Source of the DNA: Maratus speciosus | Taxonomy: Eukaryota > Arthropoda > Arachnida > Araneae > Salticidae | Reading direction: 5' to 3' | Assembly (NCBI GenBank): GCA_963932465.1 | Contig: OZ010791.1 | Location: 154,735,915-154,799,914, forward strand | DNA: 64,000 bases | Part shown: piece after piece, positions 42,817 through 54,439 of the stretch | Layout: every line of letters starts with the position of its first letter | Numbering within the stretch: the first letter of the stretch is position 1 | Position numbers and translations under genes: made by a program | Notes under the pieces: generated by a model | The model's input: the letters and a program-made list of their open reading frames with translations, nothing else | Told to the model about the DNA's origin: nothing | Database searches by the model: none

Positions 42817-44863
42817 TCACTTATGCTTCTACACTGTCAAAATTTTGCAGCAAACTGTCCAGTCATGCGACGTTTTTATAGAAAACGGTTACATAACAGT
42901 AATTTAATTCTATTCTGGCACTATTATTGTCCCTAATACGGTCATAATCGAGTTAAATTACTGTTATGTAACTGTGTATATTATAAAGGATGTTCGTGCG
43001 TAACGCTGACGTCATTTTGACAGTTGTAACACCAAACGATTAAATTTAACTTTTACTGGAAGTTTTTTAAACTTCTAAACATCGCACATTTTCAATTTTT
43101 ACACCGTCGTACTTTCATGTTAAAAAATGTACTTTCATATTAACTTTGTTTGAAAACTGTATCGCAATTTGTTTGAAAAATGTATCGCTATTTATTCAAT
43201 TTTTATTGTTTCAAAATAATTTTTTGGCTTGATTTTTTAAAAATCTATATATAACGCGTGCAGACAATTACGTAAGATAAATCCGTTTGTATTTAAATTA
43301 CTATAAATAGCTCAGCATTTGTTTCCAGATTATGTGATATAACGGAATTAAAACATTCATCAATCAATAAACAAAACAATAAATATAAATAAAGTACTAA
43401 TTTAAGACATGTGATCAACCTATGCCCTTAAACGGCGAAAATGATCCGAATAATAAATAAAAGGATGATTTTAAATAATGATATTTGGTGGTTTCTTCTG
43501 CTGTTAACTCCAGACGCGAGGCCAATGCAAAACTATTGCTTTTAATAAATTTCAAAACTTTATTTAAACTAATTACTATTTTTCATATAAATATGATGTT
43601 TGGTATTGTTAGTGCGTATTCTAAAAAATAATATTAAATGTAAAAAATATAATATAGCTATAATTAAACAAATGGTTTTTATCTGTATTTTGTGAGGCCG
43701 ATAAGCACGGGTATATCCCCTTGTTTTCTATAAAATAGTCGAATATGACTGGACTGTTGCAAACTTTTAACAGTGTAATGAAATTCACTCAAAAATCACT
43801 TTTAATTTTAAACTTATCTTCGGAGAAACACATTAGGTCATTCTCACGAAAAGGTACTTTTACGATTGCACTGTTGTACTTTGCATTTTACTTTGTTCTG
43901 TTGTTTGTTCTGATTGCATTTTACTTTGTTCTGTTGTGAAATGATTGAATCCTTCCAAAGTTCTTAGTTCCATTTAGAGTTAGATAATGTTCTCAGTGTA
44001 TACTCGGTGGCCATCACAAATAAGGTAAGAAAAGGCTAATTTATAATTATAATACAAATTTTAGACAGCCTTAACGTTGTAATTCATAAAAAGAAATGGA
44101 CCATTTTAGCAACCTGAAAACAAAAAGTTAAAAAATCAAGTAGTTAATTTTTGTCTTCTTTGTGGACTTGGCGTATCCATTTTTTACTAATATTGTCTAG
44201 TTTATCGGTTATTTATCAAACATTGTGTGAGGTATAAAGAAGTCTCAAATACAAAGAGAAGTTTAAAAACTAATGAAATCCTGACGATGCTTTTGACGGA
44301 AAATTACATTATATGAATTCAAAAGTTTAAAACAATTTCTTTTAGCCAATTTTGCCTTTTCTGCGAGAATCACCCTTAACAGTTTAAATATAAAAAATAA
44401 ATACGTATCAACTACCTAGTAATTACTCAATTATGTCTTCATTTAATTTTTTAAAATGTAAATGTCCCTTCCCATGTCGCCAGAATTAAAAGAGAAATAA
44501 TAATAACTTGTTAAAAATAGAAAATTTGACCAGGGTAATTTATTAAGCATAAACAAAAACATCCATGCAATTTTCACGATTTTTTATATACTTTTATAAA
44601 ATATATTTCTTTTTGTGCTATTTTGTACCTTTAACTGAGAATGACCCATTTATGAAGTCTATTGTAATTTTCGCACAACATTTCTCAAACCAACCATGCG
44701 ATTTCAAAATGCAAACCATTTTTTAAAAAAATTTAACAGCCAAACAAAATGAAAAGAATGTTAAACGCCAATTGAACACATCCATTTTTATACGTTAATT
44801 TGAGTGTTTTAACACCTTCTGATATCCCAGCGCCATCTATTGATACGGGAACTAAAACAAGGA
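42817..44863. other. AT-rich non-coding stretch
   Basis: No gene is supported. It contains a small inverted-repeat element (42888-42972), a directly repeated TTGCATTTTACTTTGTTCTG-like word near 43880-43940, and a block near 43790-43830 (TTATCTTCGGAGAAACACATT) shared with the old dispersed repeat at 28020. Confidence 0.4.
42888..42972. mobile_element. Tiny inverted-repeat element (85 bp)
   Basis: Arms GTTACATAACAGTAATTTAA and its complement (about 23 bp each) enclose a 39-base centre. Size is at the lower limit for a MITE; it could also be a simple palindrome. Confidence 0.5.
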
Positions 44864-44871
44864 AGTGTAAT

Positions 44872-46211
44872 CAGAGTTGGGCAGTATCGAAAATACATGT
44901 ATTTGAAATACATTTTCAAAATACATTTGTATCTTGTATTTTGTATTTTAAACCGATAAGATCAAAGTATTTTTGTAATATATTTTCTGATGGTTTTACA
45001 ATGTATTTTGTATTTTGAAAATACTCAAAATACATTCTTTCTAAATTTCAAACTGCCATGTTTAAACCGCAGAGAGAAAACCTGCGATTCACTAAAAGGA
45101 AATACACGACTGTCTGTTTTGATTAGTTTTCAAATTCTGTTCTGGAAGTTAATATAAACACACTTTTCGCCTATTGCTGAGATAAGGGGTTGATGAATAT
45201 GTTGTTTTGATACAGAAAACGTATTGCTGATTAGTTACAAAAATAACTTTTATATATCTTAATGTTGCTGTGGGAATTACAAGGGAAAAAAAAAAAAAAA
45301 AACATGTATTGTGATAGACCGGAAGGATCTTTCAGAGTTGAACAGGTGCAGCGCTCTATTACCGACAGTTGCCTGTTGACCACAGATATAAGGAGCTCAA
45401 TTTTTTTTTCTGGTCTAGTAGTTTTATTTAAAAATATCGAAAAAGGATTTCTTTAAAATTCGCCTGTTTCATTCATTATATCAATTTTGTAAAAAAAAAA
45501 AAAAAATACATTAGACAGTAACCGCAAGAAAATTGCTACAATGAACTTTTAAAGGAACAACTTGACTATGAAAAAATGAAATGTATGACTTTTTTGCATT
45601 CGAATTATTCCTACTTTTTATGAATATTTTATAAGTGCTTTCTTTTTACTAATGTAAGAGCTTTCATATTTTTTTTGCTCTATATTAAAAGTTTCAAAAT
45701 TTTAATAGTAAGCGCAAATGATTTCTCATTTCTTTGCGCTTATGTATGGTTTGATATTTTACCTGGTGTTTTAACTTTAAAACTGCTTTATACGAAGAAT
45801 TCGTACTTTTGTTAATAATAATTCAACATGTGTTAAAAATTGTCTAATTTTTTCATTTATATTTTTGCATTTAGTAATACATATTTTAAATTTTGTAATA
45901 CATTACTTCTAAATGCACCATAATCGAAAAATTGTGTCCCAAATATTTTATTAGTGGAAGGCCTAAAAAATCTTGTGCAGTTGGGAGCTCTTATGAAACA
46001 TACGTGCATTATATTAAAAAATATATAAATTTAAACCCATTTAAACAATTTTATTCAGTGTCATTGTACATATCAGATTATTATAAAATGTGTTCTTTTT
46101 TAGACATTACTAAAAAGAATGATTGAAAAGACTGATACTAGACTGATTTATTTTTGCATTCTTCTAATACACAAGAAAAAAGTATTGGAATCCTGAATTT
46201 TTTCGAATTTC

Positions 46212-46247
<36 letters not shown>

Positions 46248-47393
46248 TGATTTACACGTTTCGGGATGTCTTGAACGCGATTTAACTATTTTGGAGAAGT
46301 GTGTGTCTGCCTGTTAGTCTGTCTGTGACACAATTTTTGTGGCCCCTCAATCTCGAGAACTAATGCATGGAGTTTAATAATCATCAAACTTCAGGTTTAG
46401 ATAGACCTATGTATAACTTAGCTTTAGGTTTATATCGCCCAACAGATGGCACTGCTATGCTTAATTATTTTATTCCATGATAGCTATTTTGTAAGAACCA
46501 ATATAAAGAATTTCATCAAAATTGCATATAGTCCTGAAGAGAAATACTTGCCGATTATATTTTAATGCATATTGCTCAACAGGTGGCACTGCTAAGCTGT
46601 GTTTTTCATAATGGACAAAATTTAATCCAATTTCATATTATTTTAAAGCCCCACCAGCGGCCGAGAGGTTCTGCTCTCGAAGCTGGTAGATGGGAGGGGC
46701 TGGGTTCGATCCCAATCGCGCCCGTCGGCCTAATCGCTCAGAGTTTTCGTGGTTTTCTTCGAACCTTGATTTTCCAAGCGTAAATATGGGTTAGGTTTCC
46801 TTAGAAAGACCCCCACGGAGGGCGCTCCCCCCTTTGGGCCTATATCCCGCGTCCTGATAATTGGCCGTAATAAACAAAACTAACCTACCATATTATTTTA
46901 AATCTTCAAATAATTTAATGCTGATAAAATTTGGGGTGCATCGTTCAACAGGTATTCTTGTTATGCTTTGTTTTTATGATTACCATAATATGCATGTAAA
47001 ACTTTGTTGTTGTTTTTTTTTAAAGTCAAAATGATCATATTTGTAAATCAAACTGAAATAAAATAAGTATTACGTAAATAAAAGGTACCTTTTTAAAATA
47101 AATTTTCTGGGTCATAGTGCATTTATTCGATTAAAAAAAAATCTGAAGTTGGCAGGTGTGCCATGAGAGCTTTATCTCAAAAACTAAAGAGCGGAATTTC
47201 ATCAAACATTATTGTATTCAATTAGTATGGATGACATTTTGGTGTATATCGTCCTACAAAGGATTTTTCTCTGGGCTGTGTTTTTTAGGATTTCCGAGAT
47301 TTTTATATCTCAGCACCAATTGAATAGAATTGCACCAAGCTTTTTATGCTTTTCTGAAAAGGAATACTGTCTCAATTTTGATCTCGAACACTC
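44872..47393 (+). repeat. Tandem half 1 of the hAT composite
   Basis: It begins with the hAT terminus and ends ...TCAATTTTGATCTCGAACACTC. It is co-linear with half 2 and appears diverged by roughly a tenth. It differs by a long T run (46213-46245) and the SINE at 46648-46888. Its short frames (44800-47481) show no domain. Confidence 0.75.
46648..46888 (+). mobile_element. tRNA-derived SINE, full-length copy 2
   Basis: A 241-bp copy of the 38440 family, flanked by a 14-bp duplication CATATTATTTTAAA (46634-46647 and 46889-46902). The other tandem half has the uninterrupted site near 49145-49165, so the SINE arrived after the tandem duplication. Box-A-like and box-B-like words are intact. Confidence 0.9.
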
Positions 47394-49671
47394 CAGAGTT
47401 GGGCAGTATCGAAAATACATGTATTTGAAATACATTTTCAAAATACATTTGTATCTTGTATTTTGTATTTTCAGCCGATAAGATCAAAGTATTTTTGTAA
47501 TGTATTTTCTGATGGTTTTAAAATGTATTTTGTATTTTGAAAATACTCAAAATACATTTTTTCCAAATTTCAAACTGCCATGTTTAAACCGCATAGAGAA
47601 AAGCTGCGATTCATTAAAAGGAAATACACGACTATCTGTTTTGATTAGTTTTCAAATTCTGTTCTGGAAGTTAATATAAACACACTTTTCGACTATTGCT
47701 GAGACAAGGAGGTTGATGAATATGATGTTTTGATACAGCAAATGTATTCTTGCTAATTAGTTACAAAAACAACTTTTATATATCTTAATATTGCTGTGGG
47801 AATTACAAGAAAAAAAAAACATGTATTGTGATAGACCGGAAGGATCTTTCAGAGTTGCGCAGGTGCAGAGCTCTGTTACCGACAGTTGCTCATTGACCAC
47901 ACATATAAAGAGCTCATTTTTTTTTCTGGTCTAGTAGATTTATTTAAAAAATATCGTAAAGGATTCCTTATAAATGCACATGTTTCATTCATTAATATAA
48001 ATTTTGTTAGACAGTAACCGCAAGAAAATTGCTAAAATTAACTCTTAAAGGAACGATTTGACTATGAAAAAATTAAATTTATGACTTTGCAAATTTTGCA
48101 TTCGAATTATTCCTACTTTTTATGAATATTTTATAAGTGTTTTCTTTTTACGAATGTACGAGCTTTCATATTTTTTCTGCTCTATATTAAAAGTTTCAAG
48201 ACTTTCATAGTAAGTGCAAATGATTTCCTATTTCTTTGCGCTTATATATGGTTTGATATTTTACCCGAGTGTTTTAATTTTAAAACTACTTTATACGAAG
48301 AATTCGTGCTTTTGTTAATAATAATAATTCAACTTGTGTTAAAAATTATCTAATTTTTTCATTTATATTTTTGCATTCAGTAATACATATTTCAAATTTC
48401 GTATTCATTATTTTTAAAATGCACCATAATCGAAAAGTTGTGCCCCAAATATTTTATTAGTGGAAGGCCTAAAAAATCTTGCGTAGATGGGAGCTCTTAG
48501 TAAACACACGCGCATTATATAAAAAGAAAAAAATACATTTAAAAACTTTTAAACAATTTATTCGGTGTCATTGTATATATAAGATTATTATAAAATATGT
48601 TCTTTTGTAGACATATACTAAGAAAGACTGATTGAAAAGACTGATACTAGACTAATTTGTTTTTACATTCTTCTAATAAATATGAAGGAAGTATTGGAAT
48701 CGAGAAAATTTTCGACTTTCGTTTTTTGCTTGATTTACACGTTTCGGGATGTCTTGAACGCGATTTAACTATTTTTGAAAAATGTGTGTATGTCTGTTAG
48801 TCTGTGTGAGACACAATTTTTGTGGCCCTTCAATCTCAAGAACTAATGCATGGAGTTTAATAATAATAATCAAACTTCAGATTAAGATAGACCTAGGTAT
48901 AACTTAGCTTTGGGTTTATAACGCCCAACAGGTGGCACTGCTATGCTTAATTATTTTATTTCATGACAGCCATATTGTAAGAACCAATATACAGAATTTC
49001 CTTTAATTGCATATAGGCCTGAACAGAAATACTTGCTGATTAACTTTTAGTGTATATTGCTCAACAGGCGATGCTGCTATGCTGGGTTTTTCATGATTTC
49101 CGCGATAACTATATCCAAAAAACTAATGGACAAAATTTAATCCAATTTCATATTAATTGAGATCTTCAAATAAATTAATGCTGATAAATTTGAGGGGCAT
49201 TGCTAAAGAGGTGGCGTTGTTATGCTGGTTTTTTATGATTACCGTAACATGTACGTAAAATTCTCGTTTTTTGTTTGTTTGTTTGTTTTCTTCCACGTCA
49301 AAATGATCATATTTGTAAATCAAATTTAAATAAAATAAGTACCACGTAGATTAAAGGTACTTTTTTTAAATAAATCTTCTGGTTTGTAATGCTGATTTTT
49401 AAAAAAATCTGAAATTGGCAGATGTGCCGTGAGAGCTTATATCTCAAGAACTAATGCACGGAATTTCATCAAACTTCATCATATTCAGTTACATGGATGA
49501 CATTTTGGTGTATATCGTACTACAGATGATTTTTTTTCTGTGCTATGTTTTTTAGGATTTTCGAGATTTTTATATCTCAGTACCTATTGAATAGAATTGC
49601 ACCAAACTTTTTATGCTTTTTCTGAAAATCAATACTGTCTCAATTTTGGCTTAGAACACTCAGTAGCGGGC
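47394..49671 (+). repeat. Tandem half 2 of the hAT composite
   Basis: It starts with its own CAGAGTTGGGCAGTATCG terminus directly after half 1, without an 8-bp duplication at the joint, and ends TTTTGGCTTAGAACACTC. This points to internal tandem duplication rather than a second insertion. It contains AACAGGTGGCACTGCTATGC-type units also found at 54.7-55.9 kb. Confidence 0.75.
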
Positions 49672-49719
49672 AGTGCTATCCTATGCCCGTGAAAGAGATT
49701 CCTTATCGGATCCACAATC

Positions 49720-51118
49720 TAGAGGTCTGCACGGGTCGGAATTTCCAGGACCGGGTCTGGCCCGACCCACACAAAAACAATTTTGCTCCGGCCCGTTTAT
49801 ATTTTCACAGTTCACGGCCCGGCTCGTACAAAAATCAATGAAAACAGGCCTGGCCCGTCGAAAAATCAATTAAATGAGACCTGACTCAATTTCTACAAAA
49901 AAAATCAGATCTTTCTAAACATACAATAAATATTCTTTTAAAGAATATTGCCTACATATTTATGGGCTAATTTTACAGTATATTTTAAAATTACTATGTA
50001 TTTGCAAGACAGAAAATACACAATAGCGACATTAATGATTACTTAGATTCTTAGACGTTACAACATTCAAATAAAAATTCATTAAAAAATTAATGTAATT
50101 TAGAATAAAAGAAAAAAGGAGGATTAAAAACAGGATAATTTTTGAAGGCGTGTAATAAAAAGCAGATTTGTGAAACTTTTTTTCTGCCATTTAATAAGGC
50201 TTTTCTGAAATCCAAAGAAGCTTTCTGATACATTTCTGAATTCATTTCTTTTCCGAAACGCATAAGATTGGCAGGTGTTCTTATTCAGAAACTATGTAAT
50301 CGAATAACGTTATCATTTTTTGATAAAGGCAATATAGCTTTGAGAAAATACTATCAAAGTTAAAGTTTTGAATCGAATTTCCGGAAGCGATAGCACGGGA
50401 AGGGAGAAAAACCTGCAGTCACGCGTGACAAGAATCTCTTATATCTAGGTAAGTAATTTATTTATTTAAAAAAACGGGGGGAATGCTATTCGATTCCAAA
50501 TCCCTTCAATAGTCAGGTCTGTCAATTTTAAGCTTTTACAGTAAAAAATTAGTCAGAAAATGTGTCAGGAAATTTTTCATTGTTGAGCAGTGCATTTGAG
50601 AACCACCTTGAGGTATATTTCCAAAGATTCCGATAAGAGAAATTCATTACGCTATTAATATTTTACAAAACAAATTGCCTTCCCTACACAACACATTCTG
50701 AGAACAATAAAGTCCAGTTCCGGCCCTGCTCGACTATGTAGAAAAAATGCAAGCCTGATCTTGGCCCGGCCCGAGTCTGCTGAAAAAATTAAGCCATGGC
50801 TCAGAAACGATGTAACTGTCCGATGCTGATCTCTACGCTGGACATGCTACATTTCTGTCTTGATACTGTCAAACTGGCATCGGCTTGTGACGCACATTTA
50901 TACTTATTACTTATTATCGCGAAAGTCGCATTCACTGAAAATTACTCATATTTTATCGGCCCGGCCCGTCAATCTTGTTTCTCGGCCTGGTCCGTTGAAA
51001 ATTCTTTTCTAAATCTGCCGGCCCGGTCCGGCTCCTTTGAAAATTCGCCTTCATTTTGCCACCGCGGTCCGGGCCGAATACGGACCTCAGGCAAAGCCTG
51101 GGCCCGTGCAAACCTCTA
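49720..51118. mobile_element. Non-autonomous hAT element (TAGAGGTCTGCAC family), copy 2
   Basis: The ends TAGAGGTCTGCACGGG and inverse CCCGTGCAAACCTCTA are flanked by a perfect 8-bp duplication CCACAATC (49712-49719 and 51119-51126). GGCCCG-rich subterminal blocks flank an AT-rich core, as in the 13787 copy. The 122-codon frame at 50796-51164 is made of these blocks and is not a gene. Confidence 0.88.
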
Positions 51119-51379
51119 CCACAATCAATTCATACAGTTATTTCTACTGAGTAACTATCTTTAAAGGGTAGTTTATTCATTATTAGTTATTCTTGCAACT
51201 TACAAACACTTTTAAGCACATTGTTTCTCTAATCTTTCAGTTTTGTTTTTGTTATCTTTCGTTGAGTTTTAATTAATTTTGCTTCTTTATTTGGAAATTT
51301 ATAATTTCTAAAAATTTAATCAGTTTTGCAAAACAGCTTTGCATTTGACTAGAGCAATTTAATGCACAATTGTTTTTAT

Positions 51380-51550
51380 TTTTTTTAAATGTATTTTGTA
51401 TTTTAAATGTATTTTCAAAATACATGTATTTTGTATTTTGAATTTTTGAAATTTGGAAAGTATTTTGTATTTTGTATTTTAAGTTGAAAAAACAATGTGT
51501 TTTGTATTTTGTATCGAAAATGGTTTTTCGATGTATTTTGCCCAACTCTG
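51380..51550 (-). repeat. Right subterminal TGTATTTT array of the hAT composite
   Basis: Dense TGTATTTTGTATTTT words lead to the right terminus. The 101-codon minus-strand frame here is a low-complexity Lys/Asn/Thr translation of these words. Confidence 0.7.
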
Positions 51551-51667
51551 AGTGTAATAAAGAAATTCTCGACTTCACAGAGTACTCTCCTGCAATAATA
51601 ACTTCAGTTAGCTGCTTTTTTTACTGGTTATTGGATTTTTTAAACGTACAGTCCATTTTTGAACGTT

Positions 51668-51808
51668 CCGCGGTTTTCTTCAAACCTTGCGCAAATACGG
51701 GTTAGGATCCTTTAGAAAGACCCTCCCCCCCCCCCCCCCAAGGAGGACAACTCCCTCGGGCCCATAACCCTAGTGCAGGCCGTCATAAGCAACACCAACA
51801 CCACCATT
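51668..51808 (+). mobile_element. 5'-truncated SINE of the 38440 family
   Basis: Only the body and tail are present, from GCGGTTTTCTTCAAACCTTG on, with a C run (about 51724-51739) replacing part of the body and a tail rich in CAACACCAACACC. No target duplication was identified. Confidence 0.7.
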
Positions 51809-52525
51809 TTCGCGCATTCTGTGTTTGATTTAAAAAGCGATATTTCATGTGAAAATGTAATGTTATTTATTTTAACTCTTTTTAAACAATCATGTAAAAA
51901 TGTAAATCATTTTTAAAATAAATTATTTTATCAAATAAATCTTTTGAAATTAATAAATGCATTTGGTTTTTATTTTCACCACTTTATAGTTATCCGCTAG
52001 CAAAAACTTCAATTTCAATCATTTTATTTAATAATAGGATTTATATTCATTGGAAAAGATATGCAGCTATGCAAATGATGAAATATCTCAAAAATAAATA
52101 TCTTTTACCTCATGCTCCTTGTGAAAAGCATTAAAGCACTTACTTTTAAATTCACCTTCGGTGAAACTCACCAATAAATGAATTCAAAATTACGAGGAAA
52201 AATCGTCAGGATTTCTTTTGATGGTGTTATTTCCAGCTTATTTTGCTTCTGAGATTCGCTTAAATAAATATAAGAAATTTAAGAAAATACTTATGTATTC
52301 GGCTGCCTTTTTTTAATTTATGTTCTGTAAAATATCGCATATTTAAATCTTTTTAATTTAAAATATAATATTTCAGATATTTGTGATAGGATAGATTAAA
52401 TAATCATTTTTCTGATTTCTTTGAGAGTAATTTTAGTTTTGCATTTTATGATATGACAATCAAATTGTAAATAAAACATTTGTCGAATGCGAATGTTCAG
52501 CATGAATATGAACATTTTGTCTTCA
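51809..52525. repeat. Old dispersed repeat fragment
   Basis: Parts around 51840-52230 resemble 27950-28130 and 41480-41720 (AAATCTTTTGAAATTAATAAATGCAT, CTTCGGTGAAAC, ACGAGGAAAAATCG blocks broken by changes). No gene. Confidence 0.45.
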
Positions 52526-52529
52526 TTAA

Positions 52530-52827
52530 CCTTTAACTGATGTTAACGGTCTCTCAGGCAGCGGCTTTTTTCAATTTTTATAGTTTAACTTGCAATTTTC
52601 AGTTTAACTACAAACACTACCGAAATTTTGTTCCATTTGGAACTTTAGTACTACAACCAGAAACTTTTAAATAGGTGAATTTTAATTATAACAGTCCTGT
52701 GCAAAAAGTTTAGTACAAAAACACCATCCTATGAGTTAATCGTGCCTTTTATTCATCTTTCGTTGTAGCGGTCTCACAGACCGCTTCACACTAGTTATGT
52801 GTCAATTTCTGTGACATCAGTTAAAGG
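52530..52827. mobile_element. TTAA-flanked MITE (298 bp)
   Basis: The ends CCTTTAACTGATGT and ACATCAGTTAAAGG are perfect inverted repeats with TTAA at 52526-52529 and 52828-52831. A GCGGTCTCACAGACCGC hairpin lies near 52770. A diverged relative is at 56227-56511. Confidence 0.8.
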
Positions 52828-52929
52828 TTAAAGGTTAACGAACTCTCTGTATGTAAATGGAACTCTACTTCATAAAGGGACTCAATTATTTTCAATTATG
52901 ATTGGGACGTCGCGAAAAGGGATTTTTAA

Positions 52930-53131
52930 AAGAAGAAGATGGGCCTGAGTGGGCACCGTGGCTGAGTGGTCAAGGCATCACACCGCTAATCGCTTCCGAG
53001 TGTAGGTGGCTGCGGGTTCGAATCCCGCTAGCTCCGCTGCACACTCTTTGTGAAGCTCCCGGCTGTATTTCTCTGTGTTGTAAATTTCCTTGTGTGTGCT
53101 ATCTCGTCCAGGGGCCTCGCTAAGGGGGGGG
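52930..53131 (+). mobile_element. tRNA-Ser-derived SINE
   Basis: The segment 52951-53037 resembles tRNA-Ser: GTGGCTGAGTGGTCAAGGC (box A region), an anticodon-like CCGCTAATC (GCT, Ser), and GGGTTCGAATCCCGC (box B). It is followed by a non-tRNA body ending in a G run. GGGATTTTTAA occurs on both sides (52919-52929 and 53132-53142), a likely 11-bp target duplication. The 73-codon frame at 52902-53123 is not a gene. Confidence 0.65.
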
Positions 53132-53141
53132 GGGATTTTTA

Positions 53142-54254
53142 AGACGGAAAATTTTACTAACTTATAGGACCGGGGGACCGTATAAAAATTTAAATTTCGT
53201 AATTTATAAAAATATGTTTTTATTGATCCCAATAGCGTTTGAAATACTTTTTTTCCTCATTTAAAACATTTTTGTAACTGGAACTATATGTCTATGACTA
53301 ACGGTTTAGGAATTAGCCATTGGACACCGTTGAGAGCGGGCACCCTGTATAAGTAGAGTAAAGTTACTTCTATAATATCAAGCATAAATAGTCCAGTAGC
53401 TGTGAAAGAAATAAAATTTAGAGCAATGGAGACATTACTTTTTGATTCACTCTCGTATTATAACATTTATTAACCCCTTAACTGCCCCGGACGTATATAT
53501 ACGTCTTTAGAAAATGCATGCATTTATTAAAACGATGGCGAATTCCAATTATAGCGAGGCTATTTTCACCACCTGATGCATTATATATAACAGTATAACA
53601 TGTGCATTTTCTTACTGTTATTTCAGAAAACTAATATACACCTTCTATAATTTCAGAAATATGCGATTTAAGTAAGGCACTGGAGATCACGAAAGATTTT
53701 GTCGGCAGTTAAGGGGTTAAGTCTTATCTGGTTTTCGTGCAGCGCTCTATTCTCTGAAAAAATCCTCAGAAATTTCATTATATGTTATGAATTTATTATT
53801 CACTTCCTTTAATTTTTTGAAATCATTAAATTACTATTTTCTACAGAAATAGAATTTTTATACACAATAATCTACCTAAAATTACATGTCATTTGTACAA
53901 CAGTAGAAAAAAAAACCTTTTATAAGAAATAATACATTATTTTACTTTACCAAGCAATTATGTAGAATATAAAAAATGTTTTACATAAATCACATCTTTT
54001 TCATTTTGAGGTCCTCTGCATTTAACCCCAAAAATTCGATTTCAAGAAATTTATGAAATAAACATACTGATATTAAGGCAAAATGAAATGAAGAGATATA
54101 TGAAATGTATTTAAACAAAATATTGCTTATACCTTATGTCGCTGGTGAAATGCGCTCAAGCGTTTATATTTTTAAATTTATCTTCGGAGAAACGCATTTG
54201 AAAATGAGTTTTAAATTCCGAGGAAATCGGTAATGGTTCTTTCTGCTGATGATA
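53142..54254 (+). repeat. 1.1-kb duplicated segment, copy 2 (matches 26985-28108)
   Basis: It begins inside the right end of a CAGGGTGTCC element (terminus at 53347, TA at 53348-53349) and runs on through the MITE at 53474-53716. It ends at the GATGATATTT site where the truncated SINE begins. Nearly identical to 26985-28108, with small indels (for example around 54003). Confidence 0.8.
53474..53716. mobile_element. TTAA-flanked MITE (243 bp), copy 2
   Basis: The counterpart of 27306-27548 inside the duplicated segment; TTAA at 53470-53473 and 53717-53720, same inverted ends. Confidence 0.8.
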
Positions 54255-54257
54255 TTT

Positions 54258-54400
54258 TCGTTGTTTTCTTCGAGCCTTGGTTTTCCAAGCGTAAATACGG
54301 GTTAGGTTCCCTTAGAAAGACCCCGACGGAGCCCCCCCCCCCCCCCTTAGGACCTATATCCCTCGTGCTGATAATTTGCCGTCATAAACACAACCAATCT
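54258..54400 (+). mobile_element. 5'-truncated SINE of the 38440 family
   Basis: Body and tail only, from GTTGTTTTCTTCGAGCCTTG, with a C run (54331-54346) and a CACAACCAATC tail. It interrupts the duplicated segment at GATGATATTT, as comparison with 28095-28110 shows. Confidence 0.75.
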
Positions 54401-54439
54401 ATCGTTTTAGCTAGATGCAAAGCTTTCCACAATTACGTT

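Larger units (their letters stand above)
44872..51550. mobile_element. Large hAT composite (CAGAGTTGGGCA termini)
   Basis: The left end CAGAGTTGGGCAGTAT and right end TTTGCCCAACTCTG are inverted and flanked by a perfect 8-bp duplication AGTGTAAT (44864-44871 and 51551-51558), the hAT signature. Both ends are rich in AAATACATTT and TGTATTTTGTATTTT words. The 6.7-kb interior contains a 2.5-kb sequence repeated in tandem (44872-47393 and 47394-about 49671), a SINE and another hAT element. No hAT transposase frame is seen, so it must be non-autonomous. Confidence 0.8.

Noticed and set aside
46213..46245. Poly-T run as the tail of an inverted retroposon
   Set aside because: The other tandem half shows only a short expansion at this point with no insertion around it, so it is a simple homopolymer expansion.
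51273..51578. 101-codon minus-strand frame
   Set aside because: Low-complexity translation of TGTATTTT words at the hAT end.
52951..53037. Functional tRNA-Ser gene
   Set aside because: The acceptor stem does not pair well, and the tRNA-like part is fused to a non-tRNA body with a flanking duplication, so a SINE is the better reading.
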